From NCBI GenBank assembly GCA_947624895.1, contig CANQMK010000010.1:1-32839 (forward strand): DNA of 32,839 bases, in the 5' to 3' direction. This document shows, piece by piece, positions 6,397-12,810 of this stretch. Each line of letters opens with the position of its first letter. Positions within the stretch are counted from its first letter, which is position 1. The translations under genes were made by a program, and so were the position numbers. The DNA comes from an uncultured Oscillospiraceae bacterium (GTDB taxonomy: Bacteria > Bacillota > Clostridia > Oscillospirales > Oscillospiraceae). A model generated the notes under the pieces. That model was not told where the DNA came from and searched no databases. It saw nothing but the letters and a program-made list of their open reading frames with translations.

Positions 6397-6430
6397 GACG
6401 GGCGCTGGGCGACCGGCGCCCGTCCGTCTT
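6397..6430 (+). terminator. Hairpin after the major coat gene, likely attenuator
   Basis: GACGGGCGC (6397-6405) pairs with GCGCCCGTC (6416-6424), followed by the weak CGTCTT. Filamentous phages often have a partial terminator just after the coat gene so that coat mRNA exceeds that of downstream genes. The T-run here is poor, so leakiness is expected. Confidence 0.55.
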
Positions 6431-6448
6431 ATGCAGAGGTGAGTTACA

Positions 6449-8074
6449 ATGACGATCAAAAACAAAACGCCCACCGCCCGGGCCGCGGCCCGGAGCTATT
6501 GCCGCCGCTGTCTGGCGGTCATGCTGTGCTGTGTGCTGGTCTTTGGTATGACCGTCCCAGCTGCGCCCAGGGCGAAGGCGGTGATCCCGGAGGTGGCGAT
6601 CGCCGGGATGGCGGATGGGGTTGCCATGGGCGGTGGCCTGGCCGGTGGGCCGGTGGGATCTGTGCTGGGGATGCTGGTGGGGTCAGCCTGTGGGCTGAAG
6701 GTGCAGTCGGGTAGTACCTCTGGGATTGTGGGGATGACGCCTGCCCAGTACGTGTATAGCTCACGTGGCTATGACTACGGCGGTGAGCTGGCCCAGCATT
6801 TGCGGAGCCTGGGCGGCCAGATTGCCGAGTGGTGGGATGGTCTGGTCTCTCGATTTGAGGCCAAGGGCGGCGTGGCGGAAGGGGACACCTTCGAGATCCC
6901 GCCGGAGGTGGCTGCGGCGGTCAAGGCGTGGACAGTTTCTCATTATGACTTTACTGGCGGCATTGTTAGTTATCAGGATCATCTTCTTTTTCATGATGGG
7001 CACACCTTTGTGCTATCTGATTTAGACACATCTAAGTTAGATGATTACAATAGTAGCTATTCAAAGGCCTTTTCTTTGCCTGTTCTTCATCCTGGCTCTC
7101 TAATTGGATTTCCCGATATGGATTTTAGTCAATCTGATGATTATTCAACTGTGATCTATTTGCAATTCGGCATTGGTATTCAATTAGGTTTTCATATTTC
7201 GTTTTCTGACAGCAAGTGGTCTGGGGTTTTGACTACACGATCTAATATTTATGATGGCCGAATCTTGTCTGATTTTGGAAATAGTAATTTGAACGGGGTT
7301 TCTACTTCGTCGTCTGTTTCTAGGGACGTTGTAGTCGAAACTCTTCGGAATTATTGCGAGACTGATTTTCGCCGTATTGTTTTATTTAATTCATCTGTTA
7401 GAGATCGTTTGTACGTTGGTGTGTATGATCCGGTTGGTTTATCTGTTAATGTAAATAGCCGTAATTATTATGAGTTTAGTGAGTCGTTGCCGACTGTTGA
7501 TAGTTCTGTGGCGGCCACGCCGGAGCTGGAGGCACAGCGGGATGATCCTATCTCGGTGGTGGTGCCGACGCCGGCGGGCGTGGCGGATGTGGGTGGCTAT
7601 GCTACGCCGGTATTTGATGAGCTGTCGCCCAGCGTCCTGACCCCCGGCCTGGACGTGCCGGGGACGGATGTAGATACCCCCGCCGTGCCGGGGATCACCG
7701 CCGGGGAGATCACCGGGGCCATCGAGGCCGCCCTGCCGGTCACCGGCGCGGTGGCCGGGGACGCCGTGGTGGGCGAGGCCCTGGCGGAGCCGGACAGCCT
7801 GGGGGCGGTGTTCACCAGCAAGTTCCCGTTTTCTATCCCGTGGGATGTTGGCCGGGCCATCAAGCTCCTGGCGGCGCCGCCGGTGACGCCCCGGTGGGAG
7901 CTGGACTTCATGGCGCCCATCGCGTATCGGGTGGGCGGCTTCAAGGGGGACACAACGGTGGTCTTGGACTTCTCGGACTATGAGATCATCGGGCAGGTGA
8001 CCCGCTGGGTGTCCACGCTGATGTTCGTTTACGCCCTGGCCACCGGCACCAAGCGGCTGATCTGGACGGCGTGA
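6449..8074 (+). CDS. pIII-like minor coat/adsorption protein
   Basis: A 541-residue exported protein. Residues 1-44 form a long basic signal peptide ending AAPRAKA. A Gly-rich segment (GMADGVAMGGGLAGGPVGSV) follows. Residues about 165-350 form a middle domain encoded by strikingly AT-rich DNA (about 6940-7500), rich in Ser/Asp/Tyr/Phe. Then come a Pro/Val/Asp linker (about 370-440) and a conserved-looking C-terminal domain (FPFSIPWDVGRAIKLL) with a terminal membrane anchor near 511-535 and a basic end. This is the layout of the filamentous-phage tip protein: exported receptor-binding domains, flexible linker, membrane anchor. GAGGTG precedes the ATG. The AT-rich middle is probably the swapped host-range module. 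No sequence family was recognised; the call is by architecture and position. Confidence 0.75.
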   Translation: MTIKNKTPTARAAARSYCRRCLAVMLCCVLVFGMTVPAAPRAKAVIPEVAIAGMADGVAMGGGLAGGPVGSVLGMLVGSACGLKVQSGSTSGIVGMTPAQYVYSSRGYDYGGELAQHLRSLGGQIAEWWDGLVSRFEAKGGVAEGDTFEIPPEVAAAVKAWTVSHYDFTGGIVSYQDHLLFHDGHTFVLSDLDTSKLDDYNSSYSKAFSLPVLHPGSLIGFPDMDFSQSDDYSTVIYLQFGIGIQLGFHISFSDSKWSGVLTTRSNIYDGRILSDFGNSNLNGVSTSSSVSRDVVVETLRNYCETDFRRIVLFNSSVRDRLYVGVYDPVGLSVNVNSRNYYEFSESLPTVDSSVAATPELEAQRDDPISVVVPTPAGVADVGGYATPVFDELSPSVLTPGLDVPGTDVDTPAVPGITAGEITGAIEAALPVTGAVAGDAVVGEALAEPDSLGAVFTSKFPFSIPWDVGRAIKLLAAPPVTPRWELDFMAPIAYRVGGFKGDTTVVLDFSDYEIIGQVTRWVSTLMFVYALATGTKRLIWTA

Positions 8075-8087
8075 AGGAGGGAAGGAA

Positions 8088-8318
8088 ATGGATCTGATCA
8101 AGGGCGGCCTGAGGGCGATCCTGGCCCTGCTGCCGGACAGCCCGTTTAAGCTCCTGGATGATCTGACCGCTTCGGGCGTGATCGCCGAGTGGCTGGGGTA
8201 CGTGAATTGGTTCGTGCCCATTTACAGCTTCATCGGGATCTTTGAGGGCTGGCTGGGCTGTGTGGCCATCTACTACGTGTACCAGATCATCCTGCGCTGG
8301 CTGCGGGCCGTGGAGTAA
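8088..8318 (+). CDS. pVI-like small membrane protein
   Basis: Seventy-six residues, starting MDLIKGGLRAILALLPDSPF, with membrane segments around residues 38-70 (VNWFVPIYSFIGIFEGWLGC, then VAIYYVYQIILRW) and a basic end. It lies 13 bp after the pIII-like gene with GGAGGGAAGG before the ATG. In filamentous phages the gene between III and I encodes pVI, which caps the virion with pIII; size, hydrophobicity and order agree. Confidence 0.72.
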   Translation: MDLIKGGLRAILALLPDSPFKLLDDLTASGVIAEWLGYVNWFVPIYSFIGIFEGWLGCVAIYYVYQIILRWLRAVE

Positions 8319-8372
8319 TGTAACCCACCGGTGACGCTGCTGCGTGGAGATCTCTGAGGAAGGTGGGATACA

Positions 8373-9158
8373 ATGTCGATTTGGCTCTATACCGGGACGC
8401 CTGGAAGCGGCAAGAGCTACCACGCCGCCCGTGATATCGTGGGACGGCTCCGGAAGGGCGGCGCTCTGATCGCCAACTTCCCTGTGAACGAGCAGGCCGT
8501 GAGGCGTTGCAAGTCAAAGGTGGAGTATTGGGACAACTCCGAGCTGAGCGCCGAGCGCCTGGTGGCCTATGCCCTGGAACACCACGAGATTGGGAAAGAG
8601 GGCCAGTGCCTGGTGGTCATCGACGAGTGCCAGATCATCTTTAACTGCCGCGACTTCGGCCGAAAGGACCGCAACGCTTGGGTGCAGCTGTTCGCCCAGC
8701 ACCGCAAGCTGGGCTTCAACTTCATTCTGATCACCCAGCAGGACAGGATGATAGATAAACAGATCCGTGGGCTGATAGAGACGGAGGTGAAGCACCGCAA
8801 ATTGAACAACTACGGCCTGGGAGGCAATATCCTTAGCTTGCTCACGCTGGGGCGCACCTGGTTCATCGCCATTGAGTATTGGTATGGCGGCAACAAATTG
8901 AAGCTGGGCTACGAGACCTTTGCGTACAACAAGCGTTTCGAGCAGGTCTACGACAGCTACCGCCTCTTTGCGGACTTGGCAGGCTCGGCGGGCTCCGGGG
9001 TCTGTGCCGGGGGGGACCGCGTAGCGGTGGGGCCCCGGGGAACGGCCCCGGAGCCGGTGAGCTCGCCAGCGCCGGAAAAAGGGAAGGGAGGTGATGAGAC
9101 CCAGCCCGTGGCGCCGGAGGATCCGAAAGGGAAGGAAGAAGGGAAGGGGGTGGCGTAA
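8373..9158 (+). CDS. zot: Zot/pI-family phage assembly ATPase
   Basis: A 261-residue protein of the zonular occludens toxin-like family (Zot, PF05707), the inner-membrane ATPase that drives extrusion of filamentous phage. Walker A GTPGSGKS is at residues 8-15 and Walker B LVVIDE at 80-85. The FNCRDFGRKD and QHRKLGFNFILITQQ segments are typical of the family. A weakly hydrophobic stretch near residues 148-172 (GGNILSLLTLGRTWFIAIEY) may be the membrane part; the tail from about 200 on is Pro/Gly/Lys-rich and low in complexity. The family name comes from Vibrio; nothing here suggests toxin activity. GAGGAAGG precedes the start. This gene is the key marker that the element is an inovirus. Confidence 0.92.
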   Translation: MSIWLYTGTPGSGKSYHAARDIVGRLRKGGALIANFPVNEQAVRRCKSKVEYWDNSELSAERLVAYALEHHEIGKEGQCLVVIDECQIIFNCRDFGRKDRNAWVQLFAQHRKLGFNFILITQQDRMIDKQIRGLIETEVKHRKLNNYGLGGNILSLLTLGRTWFIAIEYWYGGNKLKLGYETFAYNKRFEQVYDSYRLFADLAGSAGSGVCAGGDRVAVGPRGTAPEPVSSPAPEKGKGGDETQPVAPEDPKGKEEGKGVA

Positions 9159-9207
9159 TTCAAAATGCCCGGCCGGCCGGAGGAGCTGCGGCGTTGGTTG
9201 AGTTACA

Positions 9208-9284
9208 GGGAAACGTACCACGTTTCCCAAGCCCCCCTGGGCTAACAGGGGGGTGCAACCTACAAAAGTAGGTGAAAAAGTTGC
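9208..9284. other. Three consecutive hairpins between zot and rep (candidate replication origin)
   Basis: Stem 1: GGGAAACGT/ACGTTTCCC, 9 bp perfect, loop ACC (9208-9228). Stem 2: CCCCCCTG/CAGGGGGG, 8 bp perfect (9232-9253). Stem 3: GCAAC/GTTGC enclosing CCTAC-AAAA-GTAGG (9255-9284), which overlaps the possible rep starts. Rolling-circle initiators usually nick a hairpin near their own gene. The terminator alternative is weak because no T-run follows. Role inferred. Confidence 0.62.
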
Positions 9285-9289
9285 AAAAA

Positions 9290-10267
9290 ATGGAAAAGCA
9301 GGAAAATCAAATTCTGTACGATTGGGTATCTATTACCAGCCGGATCCACAGCGTCCAGGGGATCATAGATCTGCTGGGGCTGAACAGGGAAGGGGTGAAC
9401 TGGGAACAGACCACGGGAATGCACGGTTACCGGGACCGGCTCTACTGGTCGTCCATCTCCATCCACTACAACGGACGGGAGGATATGGGCGTCTGGTTGG
9501 AAATGACAGGGCAGGGGTGCCGGGCGTTTGAGAGCTTCGGGAGCGGAAACTATGAGGCGCTTTTCAACGAGGTGCGCTTGGAGCCGGAGGATGTACATCT
9601 GACCCGGCTGGATATCGCTTTCGACGACCACAGCGGTCTGCTGGATATCGACACCGTAGAACGGGACGCCAGGGAGATGTCCTTCGTCAGCCGGTTCAAA
9701 AAGCTGGAGATCGACTGGGAGTACGACATGGCGAAGTCTGTACGGGGCCTGTCTATCTACCACGGCCGGAAGGCAAGTGACGTGATGATCCGCATTTACG
9801 ACAAGGCGGCGGAGCGCGGTTACACCGATGGCCGCCACTGGGTCAGGGCAGAGCTGGTGCTCAAGGACGACCGATGTATGGCCTTCCTGGGCGCTCCCGG
9901 CAGTATTGGGGAGCGTTACGCCGGAGTGGTGATGAACTACGTTCGCTACATCGACGAGCCCGACGGTTACGACAGCAACCGCTGGCGCTGGCCGGTGAAG
10001 GATTACTGGGGCCGGTTCCTGAACTGCGCCAAGGCCATCCGGCTTTACCGCAAGCCCGGGGTAGAGTACAACCGGCACAAGCTCCAGGACTTTGTCTACC
10101 AGCAGGCCGGGAACGCCATCGCCGCCGAGATCATCTGTTGCGGCTCCCTGGAGGCGTTCGGGGAAAAGGTGAGACGGGACGCCCAGCAACTCCCGGTGAA
10201 GTATCAGAGTGTGATCCAACAGCACATCGCCATGACGGCGATGGAGAAGGATCAGAAGGGAACGTGA
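9290..10267 (+). CDS. rep: Rolling-circle replication initiation protein (Rep_trans family)
   Basis: Resembles the phage/plasmid 'replication initiation factor' family (PF02486). It nicks the double-stranded form at the origin and starts plus-strand synthesis. Motifs seen: LTRLDIAFDDHSG (first conserved block), RGLSIYHGRKASD, the RIYDKAAERG segment with the candidate nucleophile Tyr, and HWVRAEL. The start is ambiguous: ATG 9290, TTG 9281 (AGGTG at the right distance) or GTG 9272 are all in frame; ATG gives 325 residues, usual for the family. Its start overlaps a hairpin cluster, so replication and translation may be linked. A decayed copy lies at 4265-4574. The related Tn916-type Rep is excluded as the main reading by the coat and zot neighbours. 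Confidence 0.9.
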   Translation: MEKQENQILYDWVSITSRIHSVQGIIDLLGLNREGVNWEQTTGMHGYRDRLYWSSISIHYNGREDMGVWLEMTGQGCRAFESFGSGNYEALFNEVRLEPEDVHLTRLDIAFDDHSGLLDIDTVERDAREMSFVSRFKKLEIDWEYDMAKSVRGLSIYHGRKASDVMIRIYDKAAERGYTDGRHWVRAELVLKDDRCMAFLGAPGSIGERYAGVVMNYVRYIDEPDGYDSNRWRWPVKDYWGRFLNCAKAIRLYRKPGVEYNRHKLQDFVYQQAGNAIAAEIICCGSLEAFGEKVRRDAQQLPVKYQSVIQQHIAMTAMEKDQKGT

Positions 10268-10551
10268 GTTACAAAGCCATGAGTTGGAATGAAGTTATGA
10301 GAGCCATAAGAAAAGAGTTTGGAGAAACGCAAAGAGAACTCGCAAAAAATCTTGGATGGAGCCGACCGCAAATTCAAAGATACGAAAAAGGAGAGCCGCC
10401 AACAATCGAATACTTAATAGCGTTCTGTAATCACTACAAGGTCGACCCCAATAGAATCCTTTTTGATGAATTGAGAGAGGAACGTGAACATGGAAACCAA
10501 AAGCATACAGAAGTCCGTCCGCATGACGCCCAGGATCTACAAGGCCATTGA
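10264..10551 (+). CDS. Cro/CI-type helix-turn-helix phage regulator
   Basis: Ninety-five residues. Residues about 10-65 are an HTH_3 domain: AIRKEFGETQRELAKNLGWS, then RPQIQRYEKGEPPTIEYLIA and HYKVDPNRIL, all typical of XRE-family regulators. The GTG at 10264 overlaps the rep stop (GTGA) and has AGAAGGG upstream; the ATG at 10279 lacks a site, so GTG is preferred. It overlaps the next gene by 62 bp. The DNA is clearly more AT-rich and A-biased than rep and the following gene, suggesting separate acquisition. It probably acts in control of lysogeny or copy number together with the RHH proteins; inference. Confidence 0.8.
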   Translation: MSYKAMSWNEVMRAIRKEFGETQRELAKNLGWSRPQIQRYEKGEPPTIEYLIAFCNHYKVDPNRILFDELREEREHGNQKHTEVRPHDAQDLQGH

Positions 10552-10786
10552 AGGCTACCGTGGCGACGGGTTCAACGACAAGTTGGCGAGCCTGGTCACA
10601 GACTACCTGGATCGCCGGGACGAGCTGGCAGCCGATTGGAACCGGTTGCAGGCCGCCGTCACCGACAAGCACCAGGAGCTGAAGGCCGTGCAGGATCACC
10701 TCCGCAAGCTCCGCACGGTGGATGCCCGGTTGGAGCCGCTGGTGGAGGCACTGCTTGACCTGGTGGGGCAGGGCGTGGTAAACTAA
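10490..10786 (+). CDS. RHH-like N-terminus with C-terminal coiled coil, phage protein
   Basis: Ninety-eight residues. The N-terminal part (KSVRMTPRIYKAIEGYRGDG, then FNDKLASLVTDYLDRR) has the strand-helix-helix pattern of ribbon-helix-helix proteins; residues about 48-95 are a charged coiled coil (RRDELAADWNRLQAAVTDKH and onward). The ATG at 10490 follows GAGAGAGGAAC. Such RHH plus coiled-coil proteins are common next to rolling-circle rep genes as relaxosome accessory or copy-control factors. The last part of the gene lies in the 125-bp repeat and is also preserved at 4583-4667. It is the final gene before the right junction. Confidence 0.65.
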   Translation: METKSIQKSVRMTPRIYKAIEGYRGDGFNDKLASLVTDYLDRRDELAADWNRLQAAVTDKHQELKAVQDHLRKLRTVDARLEPLVEALLDLVGQGVVN

Positions 10787-10825
10787 GGACAGGCTTTCCG
10801 GGTAAAGTACTAACTCAACAAAATA
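10701..10825 (+). repeat. Right 125-bp direct repeat bounding the prophage
   Basis: Exact copy of 4583-4707. Beyond 10825 the sequence follows the chromosomal dif-like palindrome rather than the phage attP1 centre, which places the strand exchange in the first arm or the first two centre bases. Confidence 0.93.
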
Positions 10826-10840
10826 AAAATTTTGTTGAGT
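10813..10840. other. 28-bp dif-like palindrome (right junction and chromosomal target)
   Basis: Arm ACTCAACAAAA (10813-10823), 6-bp centre TAAAAA (10824-10829), arm TTTTGTTGAGT (10830-10840): the 11-6-11 layout of dif sites, but with perfectly symmetrical arms. It extends by one pair each side into a longer inverted repeat (TAACTC...GAGTTA). It ends about 36 bp before the recombinase start. It is not a terminator, since a G-run and not a T-run follows. A single recombinase binding both arms, as with XerS/difSL or archaeal XerA/dif, would suit the symmetry. Confidence 0.75.
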
Positions 10841-10876
10841 TAGGAGGGGGGGGAAAAGGGCTTGGGGGCTGGGTAT

Positions 10877-11836
10877 ATGGAGATGTGTCCTGTTTTGCGG
10901 GATTTTCTTACGTACCACGAGACCATCCTGGGACACTCGAAAAAAACCGTGGACGAATACTATCTGGATCTGCGGCGGTTCTTCCGATACTTAAAGCGCG
11001 CCCGCCGGTTGGTTCCGGCGGACACGCCTTTTGACGAGATCCCGATTTCTGATGTGGACTTGACTTTGCTGGGCTCTGTGACCATCACAGACGTCTATGA
11101 GTTCGTCAACTTCCTCAGCCGGGACTGCGGCGTGGGCGCCGCTGGGCGCTCCCGGAAGATCGCCACGCTGCGGTCCTTTTATAAGTATCTCACCGCCAAG
11201 ACCCACCAGCTGGCGGAAAATCCCATCCAGAACCTGGACTCGCCCCGGCTGCGGAAATCCCTGCCCCGGTATCTCAGCCTGGAAGAGTCCATCCGGCTGC
11301 TGGAGGCTGTGGACGAGCCCAACCAGGCCCGGGATTACTGTATTTTGACTATCTTCCTCAACTGTGGACTTCGTATCTCTGAGCTGGCCGGACTGAACAA
11401 AACGGATGTTCGAGGCGACCAGCTCCGGGTGGTGGGCAAGGGCAACAAGGAGCGGATGGTCTACCTCAACGACGCCTGTCTGGCCGCCCTCCAGGACTGG
11501 CTGGAGGTGCGGGATCGCTCGGCGGGGGCAGACCCCTACGCCCTGTTCCTCACCCGGTCCCGGAAGCGGATGACCACGGCGGGCATCCACTACATGGTGA
11601 AAAACCGCTTCCTGAAGGCGGGGCTGGACAGCACGCTCTACTCCAGCCACAAGCTCCGCCACACGGCGGCCACGCTGATGCTGGAAAACGGCGTGGACGT
11701 GCGGACGCTCCAGGAGGTGCTGGGCCACGAGCACCTGAACACCACCCAGATCTACACCCACGTGAACAACGAGAGCCTGCGCTCCGCCGCCAAGGCCAAC
11801 CCCCTGGCGAAGGTGAAAAAGAAGAAAAAGACTTAG
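10877..11836 (+). CDS. Xer-type tyrosine recombinase
   Basis: A 319-residue site-specific recombinase. The N-terminal SAM-like DNA-binding domain spans about residues 1-110 (FLTYHETILGHSKKTVDEYY). The catalytic domain has the full set: Arg166 (CGLRISELAG), Lys188 (VVGKGNKER), His258 and Arg261 (HKLRHTAATL), His284 (LGHEHL) and nucleophile Tyr293 (TTQIYTHV). ATG 10877 is preferred; TTG 10862 is possible. It lies outside the prophage repeats and is GC-rich like the host, so it is read as chromosomal. It is long for XerC/XerD and sits next to a dif-like site, recalling XerS. It probably resolves chromosome dimers and is used by the phage. No independent promoter is seen between the prophage and the gene. 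Its stop overlaps the convergent Spo0A-like gene by 3 bp. Confidence 0.88.
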   Translation: MEMCPVLRDFLTYHETILGHSKKTVDEYYLDLRRFFRYLKRARRLVPADTPFDEIPISDVDLTLLGSVTITDVYEFVNFLSRDCGVGAAGRSRKIATLRSFYKYLTAKTHQLAENPIQNLDSPRLRKSLPRYLSLEESIRLLEAVDEPNQARDYCILTIFLNCGLRISELAGLNKTDVRGDQLRVVGKGNKERMVYLNDACLAALQDWLEVRDRSAGADPYALFLTRSRKRMTTAGIHYMVKNRFLKAGLDSTLYSSHKLRHTAATLMLENGVDVRTLQEVLGHEHLNTTQIYTHVNNESLRSAAKANPLAKVKKKKKT

Positions 11837-12630
11837 CCGGTGATCATGCCGCCGGTGGGAAGCACCTGCCGCTCCGCGCGCAGTGTGTCGGAGACGCGCT
11901 GGGCGATGGCGGTGAGGAAGGCGGTGTTGGTGATGTGGGCCCGCTGGATGTCCGCCGGATTGAAATACTCCGCCAGCGTGGACAGCGGGTTTTTGGCGAA
12001 CAGGCGGACGGTCAGCGTCCGCAGACAGCGCTCCACCCGCTCCGGGCGGTCCAGGCCGTGGAGCTTGGCGATGCTGCCGTAGAGCTCCGTTGTCACCTGG
12101 CGGCGCATGACCAACTCAGGGTCCCGGACCAAGATGCGGACGCCGTCTACGGCGTAGTAGTAGCCCTTCTTGTTCTCCGAGACGCCGATGGCGTGGAGGA
12201 TGTGGGCGGCGCGGGCGTCGATCTCCCCGTCGGAGGGCGTGGTCCGGCGCGGCTGGACCAGGTCGATGGCCCGCTGGAGCAGGACCGCGTCGGGACAGGG
12301 CGTCAGAAGGCAGTAGTCCGCCCCGAACAGGATCGCGTGCTCGGCGAGGTAGTTTTTATAAGTGGTGAGGTAGAGCCGACGGGTCCACGGCGCGGGAAGC
12401 TCCGAGATACGCCGGAGAAGCTCCAGGCCGTCGATCTGGCACAGTACGCCGTTGACCAGGACCAGGTCCGGCTGGAGATCCGCCACCGCCCGCAGGCAGT
12501 CCAAGCCGTCGTGGGTGGCGAGGCTCACGCGGAACACCCCGCTGCCCTCCAAAAGCTCCGTCAAATGCCGTCGCTCCTCCGGGATCGGATGCGCGATGAC
12601 CACTTGAAACCTTTTTTGCTTCTCTTCCAT
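11833..12630 (-). CDS. Spo0A-like regulator with a degenerate (pseudo-) receiver domain
   Basis: A 265-residue protein. Residues about 8-125 align with a CheY-type receiver, and 140-255 with the Spo0A C-terminal DNA-binding domain: HAIGVSENKKGYYYAVDGVR, then LYGSIAKLHGLDRPERVERC, then AEYFNPADIQRAHITNTAFL. The receiver lacks the phosphorylation residues: the acidic pair is His14-Pro15, the phospho-acceptor Asp is Asn60 (LVLVNGVL) and the conserved Lys is Thr110 (LLTPC). Thr89 is kept. It is therefore probably not activated by phosphorelay. Tandem 0A boxes lie upstream. The genuine Spo0A is expected elsewhere in the genome. ATG 12630 has AGGG upstream. It is likely a phosphorylation-independent regulator in the sporulation network; inference. 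Confidence 0.82.
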   Translation of the reverse strand: MEEKQKRFQVVIAHPIPEERRHLTELLEGSGVFRVSLATHDGLDCLRAVADLQPDLVLVNGVLCQIDGLELLRRISELPAPWTRRLYLTTYKNYLAEHAILFGADYCLLTPCPDAVLLQRAIDLVQPRRTTPSDGEIDARAAHILHAIGVSENKKGYYYAVDGVRILVRDPELVMRRQVTTELYGSIAKLHGLDRPERVERCLRTLTVRLFAKNPLSTLAEYFNPADIQRAHITNTAFLTAIAQRVSDTLRAERQVLPTGGMITG

Positions 12631-12754
12631 GGATCCCTCATCCCCTGCTTTATGATGTGGGCGGCGGCCTCCAGGGCCCCGTCTGAGAGTACTTTAGCAC
12701 GGCAATTTGGGAAAATCAAGTATTATGTTCAATATTTTTCAAATTATCAGGCAA

Positions 12755-12771
12755 TTCGACACTATTCGACG
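12755..12771 (-). promoter_or_regulatory. Tandem 0A boxes upstream of the Spo0A-like gene
   Basis: Minus strand reads CGTCGAA-TAG-TGTCGAA: two 0A boxes (consensus TGNCGAA, first box one mismatch) in the same orientation with 10-bp spacing, the arrangement bound by a Spo0A dimer. They lie about 125 bp before the start codon in an AT-rich stretch. This suggests control by Spo0A or self-control. Confidence 0.7.
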
Positions 12772-12810
12772 GATATTTTGTTTAGATTTTTCCATTTTTA
12801 CCATCTATTC

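Larger units (their letters stand above)
4706..10823 (+). mobile_element. Integrated filamentous phage (inovirus), 6,118-bp unit
   Basis: The unit is defined by the offset between the two 125-bp direct repeats. Its gene order is that of an inovirus: regulator, ssDNA-binding candidate, small membrane proteins, major coat with signal peptide, pIII-like protein, pVI-like protein, Zot/pI ATPase, hairpin region, rolling-circle Rep, and regulatory genes. All structural and replication genes are on the plus strand; two small genes are divergent at the left end. All genes look intact. Boundaries fall in dif-like sites next to a Xer gene, so host-recombinase-dependent integration is inferred. No toxin, resistance or other cargo gene is recognised. 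About 6.1 kb is within the usual range for filamentous phages. Confidence 0.93.

Noticed and set aside
8373..9158. Zot protein as an enterotoxin
   Set aside because: The family name is historical; here it is the phage assembly ATPase, with only a low-complexity tail and no toxin peptide that I recognise.
9290..10267. Rep as part of a Tn916-like conjugative element
   Set aside because: No relaxosome, coupling or mating genes are present; coat, Zot and cap proteins surround it.
10811..10842. Inverted repeat upstream of the recombinase as a transcription terminator
   Set aside because: It is AT-rich and followed by AGGAGG and a G-run rather than a T-run; the dif-like 11-6-11 geometry and its position at the prophage border explain it better.
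10862..10876. TTG at 10862 as recombinase start
   Set aside because: The AGGAGG at 10842-10847 is 14 nt away, and family similarity begins after the ATG at 10877.
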